Assembly: GCA_017961625.1 (NCBI GenBank)
Contig: JAGCWY010000029.1
Location: 1 to 52,901, forward strand
Reading direction: 5' to 3'
Length of the DNA: 52,901 bases
DNA from: Ruminococcus sp.
GTDB taxonomy: Bacteria > Bacillota > Clostridia > Oscillospirales > Ruminococcaceae
Below, in pieces: positions 34,626-42,984 of this stretch; within the stretch, counting starts at the first letter, position 1; each line of letters opens with the position of its first letter. The position numbers and the translations under genes were made by a program. A model generated the notes under the pieces. That model was not told where the DNA came from. It did no database searches and saw only the letters and a program-made list of their open reading frames with translations.

Positions 34626-34654
34626 ATTCTACCATTGATAAACGTAAAAGTCAA
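34626..34654 (-). promoter_or_regulatory. Promoter for the small ORF and radical SAM gene
   Basis: Minus strand TTGACT (34654-34649), 17-base spacer, TAGAAT (34631-34626). Confidence 0.65.
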
Positions 34655-34671
34655 TATAATACTCATTCAAA

Positions 34672-34688
34672 AGGTGAAATTATCACCT
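34672..34688. repeat. Inverted repeat between divergent promoters
   Basis: AGGTGA/TCACCT around AATTA, 6-bp arms. It lies 17 bases upstream of the minus-strand -35 and 33 bases upstream of the tRNA -35, so it could be an operator. No T-run follows it. Confidence 0.35.
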
Positions 34689-34721
34689 AAGAAATTTTTT
34701 TGAAAATTTTTCAAAAAAGCC

Positions 34722-34750
34722 TTGACAAGAAACGTTTGACGTGGTATAAT
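34722..34750 (+). promoter_or_regulatory. Promoter of the tRNA cluster
   Basis: TTGACA (34722-34727), 17-base spacer, TATAAT (34745-34750): perfect consensus, as expected for stable RNA. TSS near 34757. Confidence 0.93.
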
Positions 34751-34795
34751 ATTAAAGTCGTCGGAACTGATTAACCGATGAACAGAAGAAAGCGT

Positions 34796-34871
34796 GGGGG
34801 TTTAGCTCAGCTGGGAGAGCATCTGCCTTACAAGCAGAGGGTCACAGGTTCGAGCCCTGTAGTCCCCACCA
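34796..34871 (+). tRNA. tRNA-Val (TAC)
   Basis: 76 bases with encoded CCA. Acceptor GGGGGTT/AGTCCCC, D-arm AGCTCAGCTGGGAGAGC, anticodon loop CTTACAA and T-loop TTCGAGC. Confidence 0.97.
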
Positions 34872-34878
34872 ATTCTTT

Positions 34879-34955
34879 GGCCTCGTAGTTCAGTTGGTTA
34901 GAACGCCTGCCTGTCACGCAGGAGGTCGACAGTTCGAATCTGTTCGGGGTCGCCA
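34879..34955 (+). tRNA. tRNA-Asp (GTC)
   Basis: 77 bases with encoded CCA. Acceptor GGCCTCG/CGGGGTC, anticodon loop CTGTCAC, T-loop TTCGAAT. Seven bases after tRNA-Val. Confidence 0.97.
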
Positions 34956-34959
34956 TTAT

Positions 34960-35035
34960 GCGGATTTAGCTCATCTGGTAGAGCGCCACCTTGCCAAGGT
35001 GGAGGTAGCGAGTTCGAGCCTCGTAATCCGCTCCA
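34960..35035 (+). tRNA. tRNA-Gly (GCC)
   Basis: 76 bases with encoded CCA. Acceptor GCGGATT/AATCCGC, anticodon loop TTGCCAA, T-loop TTCGAGC. Confidence 0.97.
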
Positions 35036-35040
35036 AGGAC

Positions 35041-35114
35041 GGCGCTATAGCCAAGTGGTAAGGCGTGGGTCTGCAACACCCTGATCCCCAGTTCAAATCT
35101 GGGTGGCGCCTCCA
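35041..35114 (+). tRNA. tRNA-Cys (GCA)
   Basis: 74 bases with encoded CCA. Acceptor GGCGCTA/TGGCGCC, anticodon loop CTGCAAC, T-loop TTCAAAT. Confidence 0.97.
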
Positions 35115-35115
35115 G

Positions 35116-35146
35116 AAAGCATCTGCTTTATGCAGATGCTTTTTAT
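35116..35146 (+). terminator. Terminator of the tRNA operon
   Basis: AAAGCATCTGC-TTTAT-GCAGATGCTTT with a T-rich tail, directly after the CCA of tRNA-Cys. Confidence 0.93.
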
Positions 35147-35260
35147 TTTTTTAAGGACATGTTGTAAACTGACATTTTTAGAAATGAAGAGACATTTATT
35201 CATTTGTTTGTTCATAATATAATTTATTATCAAAATATTATTTTTTTTTGCAAAAAATAC

Positions 35261-35289
35261 TTGAATATTATTTCAAAATAATATATAAT
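35261..35289 (+). promoter_or_regulatory. Promoter of the rnf operon
   Basis: TTGAAT (35261-35266), 17-base spacer, TATAAT (35284-35289). The leader of about 85 bases to the rnfC ATG shows no riboswitch that I recognise. Confidence 0.75.
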
Positions 35290-35380
35290 TATATTGTATG
35301 GGCTTTTGGCTCGTTTATCTGATGTTGTATTTTGTTTTGCAAAAAACCTTGCAGTTTACTGCATTTTCAAGGAGATTCTT

Positions 35381-36658
35381 ATGAAAAAACTGAACGGAAT
35401 AAAGCTGAAGCACCGTAAGAATACGGAAAACAGCACAACAGTTAATTTTCCCGTTCCCGAATCTGTTCGGATACCTATGTCTATGACAATGGGAGCACCT
35501 TGCCAGCCATTAGTAAAGGTAGGAGACGAGGTTAAGGTCGGACAGAAGCTCGGCGATACAGATGCGGCTTTCAGCGCTCCGGTACATTCGGGCGTGTCCG
35601 GAAAGGTCACAGCTATAACAGATTATCGCAACGCTATGGGTGTTGTATGTAAAATGATAGAAATAGAGTGCGACGGTCAGCAGACAGTTTCTGACGAAGT
35701 TAGACCTCCCTCTATTACCGATAAGGCTAGTTTTATAAAGGCAGTACGTGAAAGCGGAGCCTGTGGCCTTGGAGGCGCAGGATTCCCGACACATATAAAA
35801 TTAAATCCCAAAACAGAGATAGATACACTTATCATCAATGCCGCTGAATGTGAGCCTTATATTACCGCAGATTATCGAGAGATGATAGAAAATCCCGATG
35901 ATATTATTGGTGGTATTAATATGGTGAAATCACAGCTTGGCATCAAATCCGCTAAGCTTGCCATAGAAGCCAATAAACCTGAGGCGATTAAGAATTTTAC
36001 AGCTTTAGCTGAGAATGATGATACCATTGATATCATTACTCTTCCTTCTGCTTATCCTCAGGGTGCTGAAAAGGTAATAATCTATAACTCTACGGGCAGG
36101 ATAGTCAATGAGGGGATGCTACCAGCTGACGTCGGCGTAATTGTTATGAATGTATCAACCATAGCATTCTTGTATAGATATATGCATACAGGTATGCCTC
36201 TTGTAACACGCAGACTTACCGTTGACGGAAATGCTGTAAAGGAACCGAAAAATGTAAATGCAGTTATAGGTACTTCGTTCAGATCGGTACTTGAATTCTG
36301 TAAGACCGATATTGATTCTGTTATAAAACTTATCGCAGGTGGACCTATGATGGGAATGAGCGTTCCTGATATTGATATGCCAGTTGTAAAGACTTCAAAC
36401 GCTCTCCTTGCTTTTGACCATTATGATGTACGCAAAACATCTGACTGCATACGCTGCGGACGCTGTGTAAGAGTATGCCCACTTGGGCTTATGCCTGCTG
36501 ATATTGACAGAGCTTACAGGATCAGAAATGTGGAAGAGCTCAAACAGCTCAAGGTCATGCTTTGTATGAATTGTGGAAGCTGTACTTATGTCTGTCCTGC
36601 CAACAGAAAGCTTGCAGAGACAAATCAGCTTGCCAAGACACTTATTCCAAGAAAGTAA
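35381..36658 (+). CDS. rnfC: Rnf complex subunit C
   Basis: 425 residues from ATG 35381 (AAGGAG upstream; longer in-frame starts lie in the promoter). It has an N-terminal lipoyl-like barrel (PCQPLVKVGDEVKVGQ), a flavin/NADH-binding core with GLGGAGFPTH, and two 4Fe-4S motifs near the end (CIRCGRCVRVCP and CMNCGSCTYVCP). It is the NADH-facing subunit of the ion-pumping ferredoxin:NAD oxidoreductase. First of six genes in the order C-D-G-E-A-B. Confidence 0.96.
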   Translation: MKKLNGIKLKHRKNTENSTTVNFPVPESVRIPMSMTMGAPCQPLVKVGDEVKVGQKLGDTDAAFSAPVHSGVSGKVTAITDYRNAMGVVCKMIEIECDGQQTVSDEVRPPSITDKASFIKAVRESGACGLGGAGFPTHIKLNPKTEIDTLIINAAECEPYITADYREMIENPDDIIGGINMVKSQLGIKSAKLAIEANKPEAIKNFTALAENDDTIDIITLPSAYPQGAEKVIIYNSTGRIVNEGMLPADVGVIVMNVSTIAFLYRYMHTGMPLVTRRLTVDGNAVKEPKNVNAVIGTSFRSVLEFCKTDIDSVIKLIAGGPMMGMSVPDIDMPVVKTSNALLAFDHYDVRKTSDCIRCGRCVRVCPLGLMPADIDRAYRIRNVEELKQLKVMLCMNCGSCTYVCPANRKLAETNQLAKTLIPRK

Positions 36659-36673
36659 GGAGGCGGAGAAACT

Positions 36674-37639
36674 ATGGGTAAATTGATTGTTTCGCCGTCA
36701 CCGCACGACGAAAACTATACAAAGACTTCAAATATAATGCTGAATGTTATTATTGCACTCCTTCCTGCATGGGGAGCTGCAATGTATCTTTTCGGTGCAA
36801 GAGTACTGACTTTAACGGCGGTTTGCATCGGCAGCTGTATATTTTTTGAATATGTATGCCGTACACTGATGAAGCGCCCTAATACTATTGGTGACCTTTC
36901 GGCTGTCGTTACGGGTCTGATATTAGCTATGAATCTTCCTGTTACACTGCCTTACTGGATGGCTGTGATAGGCTCATTCGTTGCTATAGTAATTGTAAAG
37001 CAGCTTTTCGGCGGACTAGGCCAGAATTTTGCAAATCCGGCAATTACTGCAAGAATTGTGCTTATGGTCTCATTTCCCTCGGCTATGACGAGCTGGGTAC
37101 TTCCACTTGATAAGAAATTTGATGCTATTTCGGCAGCTACACCTCTTGTTCTAAATGGAATGGATTCTGAGAAGCTTGCCAAAATAGGTCAGAGTATCCC
37201 AAGCTATAAGGATCTTTTGCTTGGAAATACAGGTGGTTGTCTTGGAGAGGTTTGTGCTATCGGACTTCTCATAGGAGGACTTTATCTTGTCGCAAGGAAG
37301 ATAATCTCTTTTTCTGCACCTTTATCGTTTATCGGCAGTGTGTTTTTACTCAGCTGGATAAGCGGCGACGATCCGATATATCAGATACTGGCAGGTGGAA
37401 TTTTCTTAGGCGCCTTCTTCATGGCTACGGATTATGCAACTACGCCTATCACTGAAAAGGGAAAAATCGTTTTTGGACTTGGCTGCGGTATAATAACTTT
37501 TGTTATAAGACATTTCGGTTCATATCCAGAGGGTGTTTCGTTCTCGATACTTCTTATGAATGTGCTTACGCCATATATAGAGCAGCTTACAAGGACTAAG
37601 GTCCTTGGTGCAAAGGAGGCTGAAAAGAGTGAAAGATAA
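36674..37639 (+). CDS. rnfD: Rnf complex subunit D
   Basis: 321 residues with about nine membrane helices and the flavin-attachment segment MATDYATTPITEKGK, where Thr bears covalent FMN in the family. AAGGAGG precedes the ATG. The last 11 bases overlap rnfG. Confidence 0.95.
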   Translation: MGKLIVSPSPHDENYTKTSNIMLNVIIALLPAWGAAMYLFGARVLTLTAVCIGSCIFFEYVCRTLMKRPNTIGDLSAVVTGLILAMNLPVTLPYWMAVIGSFVAIVIVKQLFGGLGQNFANPAITARIVLMVSFPSAMTSWVLPLDKKFDAISAATPLVLNGMDSEKLAKIGQSIPSYKDLLLGNTGGCLGEVCAIGLLIGGLYLVARKIISFSAPLSFIGSVFLLSWISGDDPIYQILAGGIFLGAFFMATDYATTPITEKGKIVFGLGCGIITFVIRHFGSYPEGVSFSILLMNVLTPYIEQLTRTKVLGAKEAEKSER

Positions 37640-38156
37640 AATAAAACCTACCTTTGTGCTTACAGTTATCTGCGTTATAGCATCTCTTCTCCTTGTATTT
37701 GCTTATGAGCTGACGAAGGAAAGGATAGCCGATCAGAAAGCTCAGAAGTTTTACAGTAGCGTAGAGGCTCTTTTCGGCAAAACGGAATATCGTATAGTTG
37801 ACTTGAAGAATAGCAATGACGAAGTACAGTCTATTGCTGTAACTCCAGATAATAAAACTGTTATACAAGTATGTACCGATGGTTATGCAAAAGATGGAAT
37901 AAATATTCTTGTTGGCATAAATGAGAAAGGTCGTATTTCCGGGATAGAATTTGTTTCGTTGGGAGAAACTCCAGGTCTTGGTTCAAATATACGTGATGAC
38001 GCTGATTTCCGCAAACAGTTTTACGGAAGGAAGGAGCCAAAGGATGAATTTGACGCAGTTAGTGGCGCAACATTCTCTTCAAACGGAATGAAACACGCTG
38101 TGGATACTGCTTTGAATGTATACAATGAGAATAAGGAGGCGATTCTTGGTGGCTGA
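37629..38156 (+). CDS. rnfG: Rnf complex subunit G
   Basis: 175 residues from GTG 37629, nine bases after AAAGGAGG. It has an N-terminal helix (about 7-24) and an extracytoplasmic FMN-binding domain with the attachment motif SGATFSS and GETPGLG. It carries covalent FMN in the electron path between RnfD and the membrane subunits. Overlaps rnfE by 8 bases. Confidence 0.94.
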   Translation: MKDKIKPTFVLTVICVIASLLLVFAYELTKERIADQKAQKFYSSVEALFGKTEYRIVDLKNSNDEVQSIAVTPDNKTVIQVCTDGYAKDGINILVGINEKGRISGIEFVSLGETPGLGSNIRDDADFRKQFYGRKEPKDEFDAVSGATFSSNGMKHAVDTALNVYNENKEAILGG

Positions 38157-38823
38157 TAATAAAACATCTCTCAAAAAAGAGATCACAAAAGGCATTATCA
38201 AGGAGAACCCTACTCTTGTAATGCTTCTCGGAATGTGTCCGACACTTGCTGTTACAACACAGGCTGTAAACGGAATAGGCATGGGGGTTGCTACAACTTT
38301 TGTACTTCTTGGTTCAAATATCGTTATATCTGCACTCAGAAAAGTAATTCCTGATAAAGTACGTATTCCTGCATTTATCGTAATAATTGCAAGCTTTGTA
38401 ACGCTTATCGGTTTTCTACTTGAGGGATTTGTGCCGAGTCTTTACGACAGTCTCGGTATCTATCTCACTTTGATAACCGTTAACTGTATTATCTTCGGTA
38501 GAGCGGAAATGTTTGCGAGTAAAAACGGTATTGTTGCTTCAGCATGTGACGCTATAGGAATGGGAATCGGCTTTACATTAGCACTTTTCCTTATGGGGTC
38601 CGTACGCGAGATCATTGGTTCCGGAAAATGGCTAGGAATAAAGTTGCCCGTACTCAGCGAGAATCCAATGCTGTTGTTTATAATGCCCGCTGGAGGTTTT
38701 TTCACCCTCGGAATAATTATAGCAGTCGTAAACAAGCTTTCAAATAAAAAACCTCCGAAGGAGATAAGCTGTGCTGGCTGTGCAAATGCTGAAGCCTGCG
38801 GAAAGGCAGGTGACTGCAAGTGA
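38149..38823 (+). CDS. rnfE: Rnf complex subunit E
   Basis: 224 residues from GTG 38149 (AAGGAGG upstream). Six membrane helices with NPTLVMLLGMCPTLAVTT, the Cys-bearing segment shared with NqrD. The C-terminus is Cys-rich (SCAGCANAEACGKAGDC), an unusual soluble extension that could bind a metal. GTGA overlap with rnfA. Confidence 0.95.
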   Translation: MADNKTSLKKEITKGIIKENPTLVMLLGMCPTLAVTTQAVNGIGMGVATTFVLLGSNIVISALRKVIPDKVRIPAFIVIIASFVTLIGFLLEGFVPSLYDSLGIYLTLITVNCIIFGRAEMFASKNGIVASACDAIGMGIGFTLALFLMGSVREIIGSGKWLGIKLPVLSENPMLLFIMPAGGFFTLGIIIAVVNKLSNKKPPKEISCAGCANAEACGKAGDCK

Positions 38824-39398
38824 AAACCATGCTCGTTATACTTCTTTCGGCAATGCTTACAGATAACTTTGTGCTTTCAAAGTTCATGGGTATCTGCCCT
38901 TTCCTAGGTGTATCAAAAAAGCTTGACAGTGCGGCAGGCATGGGCATTGCAGTTACATTTGTAATGATATGTGCCACAATGGTAACGTATCCTATACATC
39001 ATGGAATCCTTGTACCGAATCATCTTGAGTATTTTGATACGGTAGTATTCATACTTGTTATAGCTTTATTTGTACAGTTAGTCGAGAATTTCCTAAAGAA
39101 ATGCGTTCCATCACTCTATAAGTCCCTCGGCGTATATCTTCCTCTTATAACCACTAACTGTGCTGTACTTGGTGTAACAGTCCTTAACATAGATAACGGT
39201 TTTACTTTCGTAAATTCCATAATCAATGCTTTGGGCGCTGGACTTGGCTTTATGCTCTCACTGATAATTTTTTCAGGCGTTCGCAAGAAGCTTGAATACG
39301 CTGATATTCCTGAAACGTTCAAGGGCGTTCCAGCAACGCTTATAGCTGCGTCTATAGTTTCTGTGAGCTTTATGGGCTTCGCAGGACTGTTCAGTTAA
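38820..39398 (+). CDS. rnfA: Rnf complex subunit A
   Basis: 192 residues from GTG 38820. Six membrane helices, with DNFVLSKFMGICPFLG and PLITTNCAVLG, the symmetry-related Cys motifs that with RnfE hold an intramembrane iron-sulfur cluster. AGGTGA precedes the start. Confidence 0.96.
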   Translation: MKTMLVILLSAMLTDNFVLSKFMGICPFLGVSKKLDSAAGMGIAVTFVMICATMVTYPIHHGILVPNHLEYFDTVVFILVIALFVQLVENFLKKCVPSLYKSLGVYLPLITTNCAVLGVTVLNIDNGFTFVNSIINALGAGLGFMLSLIIFSGVRKKLEYADIPETFKGVPATLIAASIVSVSFMGFAGLFS

Positions 39399-39411
39399 GG
39401 GAGGTGCGTGT

Positions 39412-40206
39412 ATGACAACATATCTCATTCCTGCACTTATTCTTGGCGGATGCGGTGTTCTTGCAGGCGTTCTCCTTACAGTAGCTTCTAAAGTGTTTTA
39501 TGTAAAAGTAGATGAGAGGATAGAAAAGATCAATGAAACGCTTCCTCAGGCTAACTGCGGTGCCTGCGGATTTGCAGGCTGTGCTGATTATGCATCTGCT
39601 ATAATACAGAAGGGCGCTCCTACGAATCTATGCCGTCCTGGCGGAGCAGAAGCAGCTGGTAAGATAGCTGCTATACTCGGAACAGCAGCTGCGGAGGTAG
39701 TTCAAATGACAGCTGTAGTTCATTGTAGCGGAGACTGTGAAGCTACAGGCAAGGCTTTCCATTTTGATGGTTTACAGTCGTGTAAAGCTGTAAAGCGTTT
39801 TTACAGCGGAAACGGTATGTGTAAATATGGATGTATGGGCCTTGGTGACTGTGTCAGCGTATGTGAACATAATGCTATAAGGATTGTCAGTGGGGTTGCA
39901 AAGGTTATTCCATCTTTATGTGGTGCCTGCGGTCAGTGTGCTGCTGTATGCCCAAATGAACTTATTGTTATTAAGCCTGTTGCCAAGCGTATTGACGTTA
40001 TGTGTTCTTCCGGAGATAACGGAAAGGCTACAAAGCTTGTATGCAAAAACGGTTGTATCGGCTGTAAGATATGTGAGAAGAAATGTCCAAACGAAGCGAT
40101 AATCGTAAATAATTTCCATGCTTCGATCAATTACAGCTTATGTACTAATTGTGGGATTTGTATGGACGCATGTCCTTCAAAGGTTATCCACAAATGCGGT
40201 GAATAA
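39412..40206 (+). CDS. rnfB: Rnf complex subunit B (polyferredoxin)
   Basis: 264 residues. N-terminal helix, then the CGACGFAGC cluster site, then several ferredoxin motifs (CGACGQCAAVCP, CIGCKICEKKCP, CTNCGICMDACP). It accepts electrons from ferredoxin. Last gene of the operon, followed by a terminator. Confidence 0.96.
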   Translation: MTTYLIPALILGGCGVLAGVLLTVASKVFYVKVDERIEKINETLPQANCGACGFAGCADYASAIIQKGAPTNLCRPGGAEAAGKIAAILGTAAAEVVQMTAVVHCSGDCEATGKAFHFDGLQSCKAVKRFYSGNGMCKYGCMGLGDCVSVCEHNAIRIVSGVAKVIPSLCGACGQCAAVCPNELIVIKPVAKRIDVMCSSGDNGKATKLVCKNGCIGCKICEKKCPNEAIIVNNFHASINYSLCTNCGICMDACPSKVIHKCGE

Positions 40207-40212
40207 AAGCAG

Positions 40213-40246
40213 AAGCTCCACAGAGTATTAAACTGTGGAGCTTTTT
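40213..40246 (+). terminator. Terminator of the rnf operon
   Basis: AAGCTCCACAG/CTGTGGAGCTT, perfect stem, followed by T's. Confidence 0.92.
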
Positions 40247-40294
40247 ATATCACTATATCATTATTTTGCTTAAATAAAGCATACTATAAAGTAT

Positions 40295-40966
40295 TTATAT
40301 TCCGAGGTCCGGAAGGGAAACTATATTATCAGCTTCGCCGCCTATCATATTTGCAAAATGCTCGGAAGCAGTCTGATCATGGAGGTTAGTTCCAATACTT
40401 TGACCGGAAACGTTACGTGTTTCGCCTGTTTTTGAATTGGCAGAATATGTAAAAGATATTTCTCCGCCTCTCAGATTTACGTTGATCTGATATCGGTACC
40501 ACGTACGGTTTGATTTGCATACCAGACCACGACATTCGTTTTTACTATATTTATATTCGTGTACTTCGCCCTTAAAGGGGCCTGCCGTTTTAATGTATCC
40601 GTTTTGCTCAAGTATTTTTGCTATGGAATAATTACTTACGCGGACTTCCTTCTTATCAACATACACATAGCCGTGATCGTCGGCTGTATAGGTAGAGCCG
40701 TCAGGATTTGTTCCGGAGCCCCATGGATTTTTTGTAAATGATTCTATTCTGTCGGCGTCAAGCGCACATTCCATCTGAATAGCTTCACATATTACCTTAG
40801 CGGCAGAAACGTCGGCTCTATTTCTGGACAGTTCTATGTAATCATATACGTTTGGAACGATAAGAGCAGACAAAACACCGATAATAGCTATTACAATTAT
40901 AACTTCAATAAGTGTAAAGCCCTTTAACTCAGTTTTGGGATTGGTATTATCCAAGTTTTCGCTCAT
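40295..40966 (-). CDS. Orphan type IV prepilin-like protein
   Basis: 223 residues from ATG 40966 (GGAGGG upstream; an ATG six codons earlier has none). A short charged leader ends at Gly16, and cleavage before Phe17 gives FTLIEVIIVIAIIG with the key Glu at mature position 5. Then come a helix and a large C-terminal domain with two Cys in CRGLVC. It would need a prepilin peptidase and assembly ATPase encoded elsewhere. Own consensus promoter, no partner genes here. Could be a pilus tip or competence-type minor pilin. Confidence 0.87.
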   Translation of the reverse strand: MSENLDNTNPKTELKGFTLIEVIIVIAIIGVLSALIVPNVYDYIELSRNRADVSAAKVICEAIQMECALDADRIESFTKNPWGSGTNPDGSTYTADDHGYVYVDKKEVRVSNYSIAKILEQNGYIKTAGPFKGEVHEYKYSKNECRGLVCKSNRTWYRYQINVNLRGGEISFTYSANSKTGETRNVSGQSIGTNLHDQTASEHFANMIGGEADNIVSLPDLGI

Positions 40967-41003
40967 GTCATTCCCTCCAAACATTTTATTCTATTGCAAT
41001 TGT

Positions 41004-41032
41004 ATTATATCACATATTGTATAAAATGTCAA
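41004..41032 (-). promoter_or_regulatory. Promoter of the prepilin gene
   Basis: Minus strand TTGACA (41032-41027), 17-base spacer, TATAAT (41009-41004). Perfect consensus, so probably strong expression. Confidence 0.88.
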
Positions 41033-41189
41033 GATAAAATGTACTTTATTCATATAAATATAACATTATATATACTTGTGGTATATAACAAAAAGAAGAT
41101 TATTTTGTTTTAAGAACATAACAATATATTATCTTTTTTTAGTAATAATATAGATAATAATATTACTTTGATGCTGCAAATAATAGTTA

Positions 41190-41220
41190 ATATAAAAAAC
41201 AGGCATAAGAATGCCTGTTT
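41190..41220 (-). terminator. Terminator of the gltB-to-asnB operon
   Basis: On the minus strand AAACAGGCAT-TCTT-ATGCCTGTTT followed by TTTATATTAA. It lies just after the asnB stop. Confidence 0.9.
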
Positions 41221-41231
41221 GGGATATTTTT

Positions 41232-42812
41232 TTATTTTCCGCTTTCGCCATAGTTGGAAAGAACTCTTGCAGAAGGATCGTTTACGTTGCATCCTTCCCA
41301 CTCTTTATTTGGCATCCAGAAATCAATGATCATTTCACTGTTTCCTGGATAGTATTTCTCGAAAATCTCACGGTAAAGCAGAGATTCCTTAGTAAAAGGC
41401 TTCGCATGAGTATAATTGGTACATCTGAGCTCATATTCCTCATCTGAATAGTAGTTATTTGCGTATTCTTTTAAATAGTCAACCATTGAATGACCTACAG
41501 CGTCGGAGAATGCAGCTTTCTCGCGGTAAAGGATATCATGGGGAAGATAGTCACCCTCGAATGCATGACGGAGAAGATATTTGCCCTTATTGTATTTATT
41601 GAGTTTCATTTCCGGATCAATTGCCATAACATATTTAACAAAATCAAGATCACCAAATGGTACTCTTGCTTCAAGTGAATTGACGGAAATGCAGCGGTCA
41701 GCACGCAGTACATCATAAGTATGCAATTCATGTACTCGCTTGACTGATTCTTTCTGAAAAGCCTCAGCAGAGGGGGCAAAGTCAGTATATTTATAACCAA
41801 ACAACTCGTCTGATATCTCGCCAGTGAGAAGAACTCGGATATCAGTCTGCTCATGAATAGCTTTACACAGCAGATACATACCCATACTTGCACGTATAGT
41901 TGTTATATCATAAGTTCCAAGGAGATGTATAACTTCGTCTAGAGAAGAGATAACATCGTCTTTTGTGATGATAACTTCAGTGTGCTCGCTTCCAATATAA
42001 TCAGCGACCTGCTTAGCGTATTTAAGGTCAATAGCATCTGTATTCATGCCTATAGCGAAGGTACGTATTGGTTTGTCGCTCTTTCTCTGAGCAATTGAGC
42101 AAACAAGAGAGGAGTCAAGACCTCCTGAAAGAAGAAATCCGACCTTTGCGTCAGCAGCAAGACGTTTTTCAACTCCTGAAACGAGCTTATCATGGATATT
42201 CTTGCATACTGTGTCGATATCGTCATATATTACCTTATCAACGTATGTTATATCACAGTAGCAATGGAATTTACCGTCTTTGTAATAATGACCGGGCGGA
42301 AATGGCATTATCTTTTTGCATATCTTTACGAGGTTTTTGGCTTCACTCGCAAAGATAACAGAACCGTCGCTGGTGTTGCCATAGTATAAAGGACGTATAC
42401 CTATCGGATCACGTGCTGCAATGAACTGATGAAGCTTGCTGTCGTATATAACACAGGCAAATTCAGCGTCAAGCTTTTCAAACATTTCCGTACCGTACTC
42501 CTTGTACATAGGAAGGAGTATCTCACAATCGCTGTCGCTTTTGAAGTTGTATCCCTTGACTTCAAGTTCGTCACGTAACTTTTTGAAGCCGTAAATCTCG
42601 CCATTGCAGACGATATAATTGCCTTCAAGCTCAAAGGGCTGCATTCCTTCAGGGGTAAGTCCCATTATTGAAAGCCTCTGAAAGCCGAGCACTCCGTCTG
42701 CGACTTCGATTATTCTCTGATCGTCAGGTCCGCGGGATATGGTTGCTTCAAGTCCCGAAGAGACCAGTTCTGTACTGCCGCTTTTGCTGCAGTATGCCAT
42801 TATCGTACACAT
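41232..42812 (-). CDS. asnB: Asparagine synthase (glutamine-hydrolysing)
   Basis: 526 residues. The N-terminal glutaminase domain begins MCTIMAY with Cys2 as nucleophile, then RGPDDQR and NGEIYG. The synthetase domain has the pyrophosphate loop LLSGGLDSS. It makes asparagine from aspartate with glutamine or ammonia. GGAGGAATAG precedes the ATG. It is the last gene of the gltB-gltD-glnA-ANTAR-purF-asnB set but is separated from purF by 172 bases that carry two ANTAR-type hairpins, suggesting separate nitrogen-dependent control. Confidence 0.95.
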   Translation of the reverse strand: MCTIMAYCSKSGSTELVSSGLEATISRGPDDQRIIEVADGVLGFQRLSIMGLTPEGMQPFELEGNYIVCNGEIYGFKKLRDELEVKGYNFKSDSDCEILLPMYKEYGTEMFEKLDAEFACVIYDSKLHQFIAARDPIGIRPLYYGNTSDGSVIFASEAKNLVKICKKIMPFPPGHYYKDGKFHCYCDITYVDKVIYDDIDTVCKNIHDKLVSGVEKRLAADAKVGFLLSGGLDSSLVCSIAQRKSDKPIRTFAIGMNTDAIDLKYAKQVADYIGSEHTEVIITKDDVISSLDEVIHLLGTYDITTIRASMGMYLLCKAIHEQTDIRVLLTGEISDELFGYKYTDFAPSAEAFQKESVKRVHELHTYDVLRADRCISVNSLEARVPFGDLDFVKYVMAIDPEMKLNKYNKGKYLLRHAFEGDYLPHDILYREKAAFSDAVGHSMVDYLKEYANNYYSDEEYELRCTNYTHAKPFTKESLLYREIFEKYYPGNSEMIIDFWMPNKEWEGCNVNDPSARVLSNYGESGK

Positions 42813-42848
42813 TTTCTATTCCTCCGAATAATTGGTGTTTTTTTCAGT

Positions 42849-42937
42849 CATGCAGCGCCATTGATGCATGGCCTTAAGAAAATTAATGGTTCAGGAGCTC
42901 AGTTCCTTTGCTAAACAGACTGCTCCTTCTAGTCTGT
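42849..42937 (-). promoter_or_regulatory. asnB leader with two ANTAR-type hexaloop hairpins
   Basis: Hairpin 1: ACAGACT/AGTCTGT (42937-42915), apex AGAAGGAGC; a G-C pair leaves the hexaloop AAGGAG plus a bulged A. Hairpin 2: CATGCA/TGCATG (42870-42849), apex TCAATGGCGC; a C-G pair leaves the hexaloop AATGGC. Both loops have A1 and G4, as in ANTAR targets. Between them, AGGAGC from hairpin 1 can instead pair with GCTCCT (stem extended by AGT/ACT). This is a possible weak terminator, with T's only several bases later. I see no good promoter in the purF-asnB gap. Confidence 0.6.
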
Positions 42938-42984
42938 AATAAGGCGGATAATTATCTGTCTGAATGTATCAATCAGCAGCAAAA

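Noticed and set aside
35290..35380. Riboswitch in the rnfC leader
   Set aside because: About 85 bases, AT-rich, with no aptamer consensus that I recognise.
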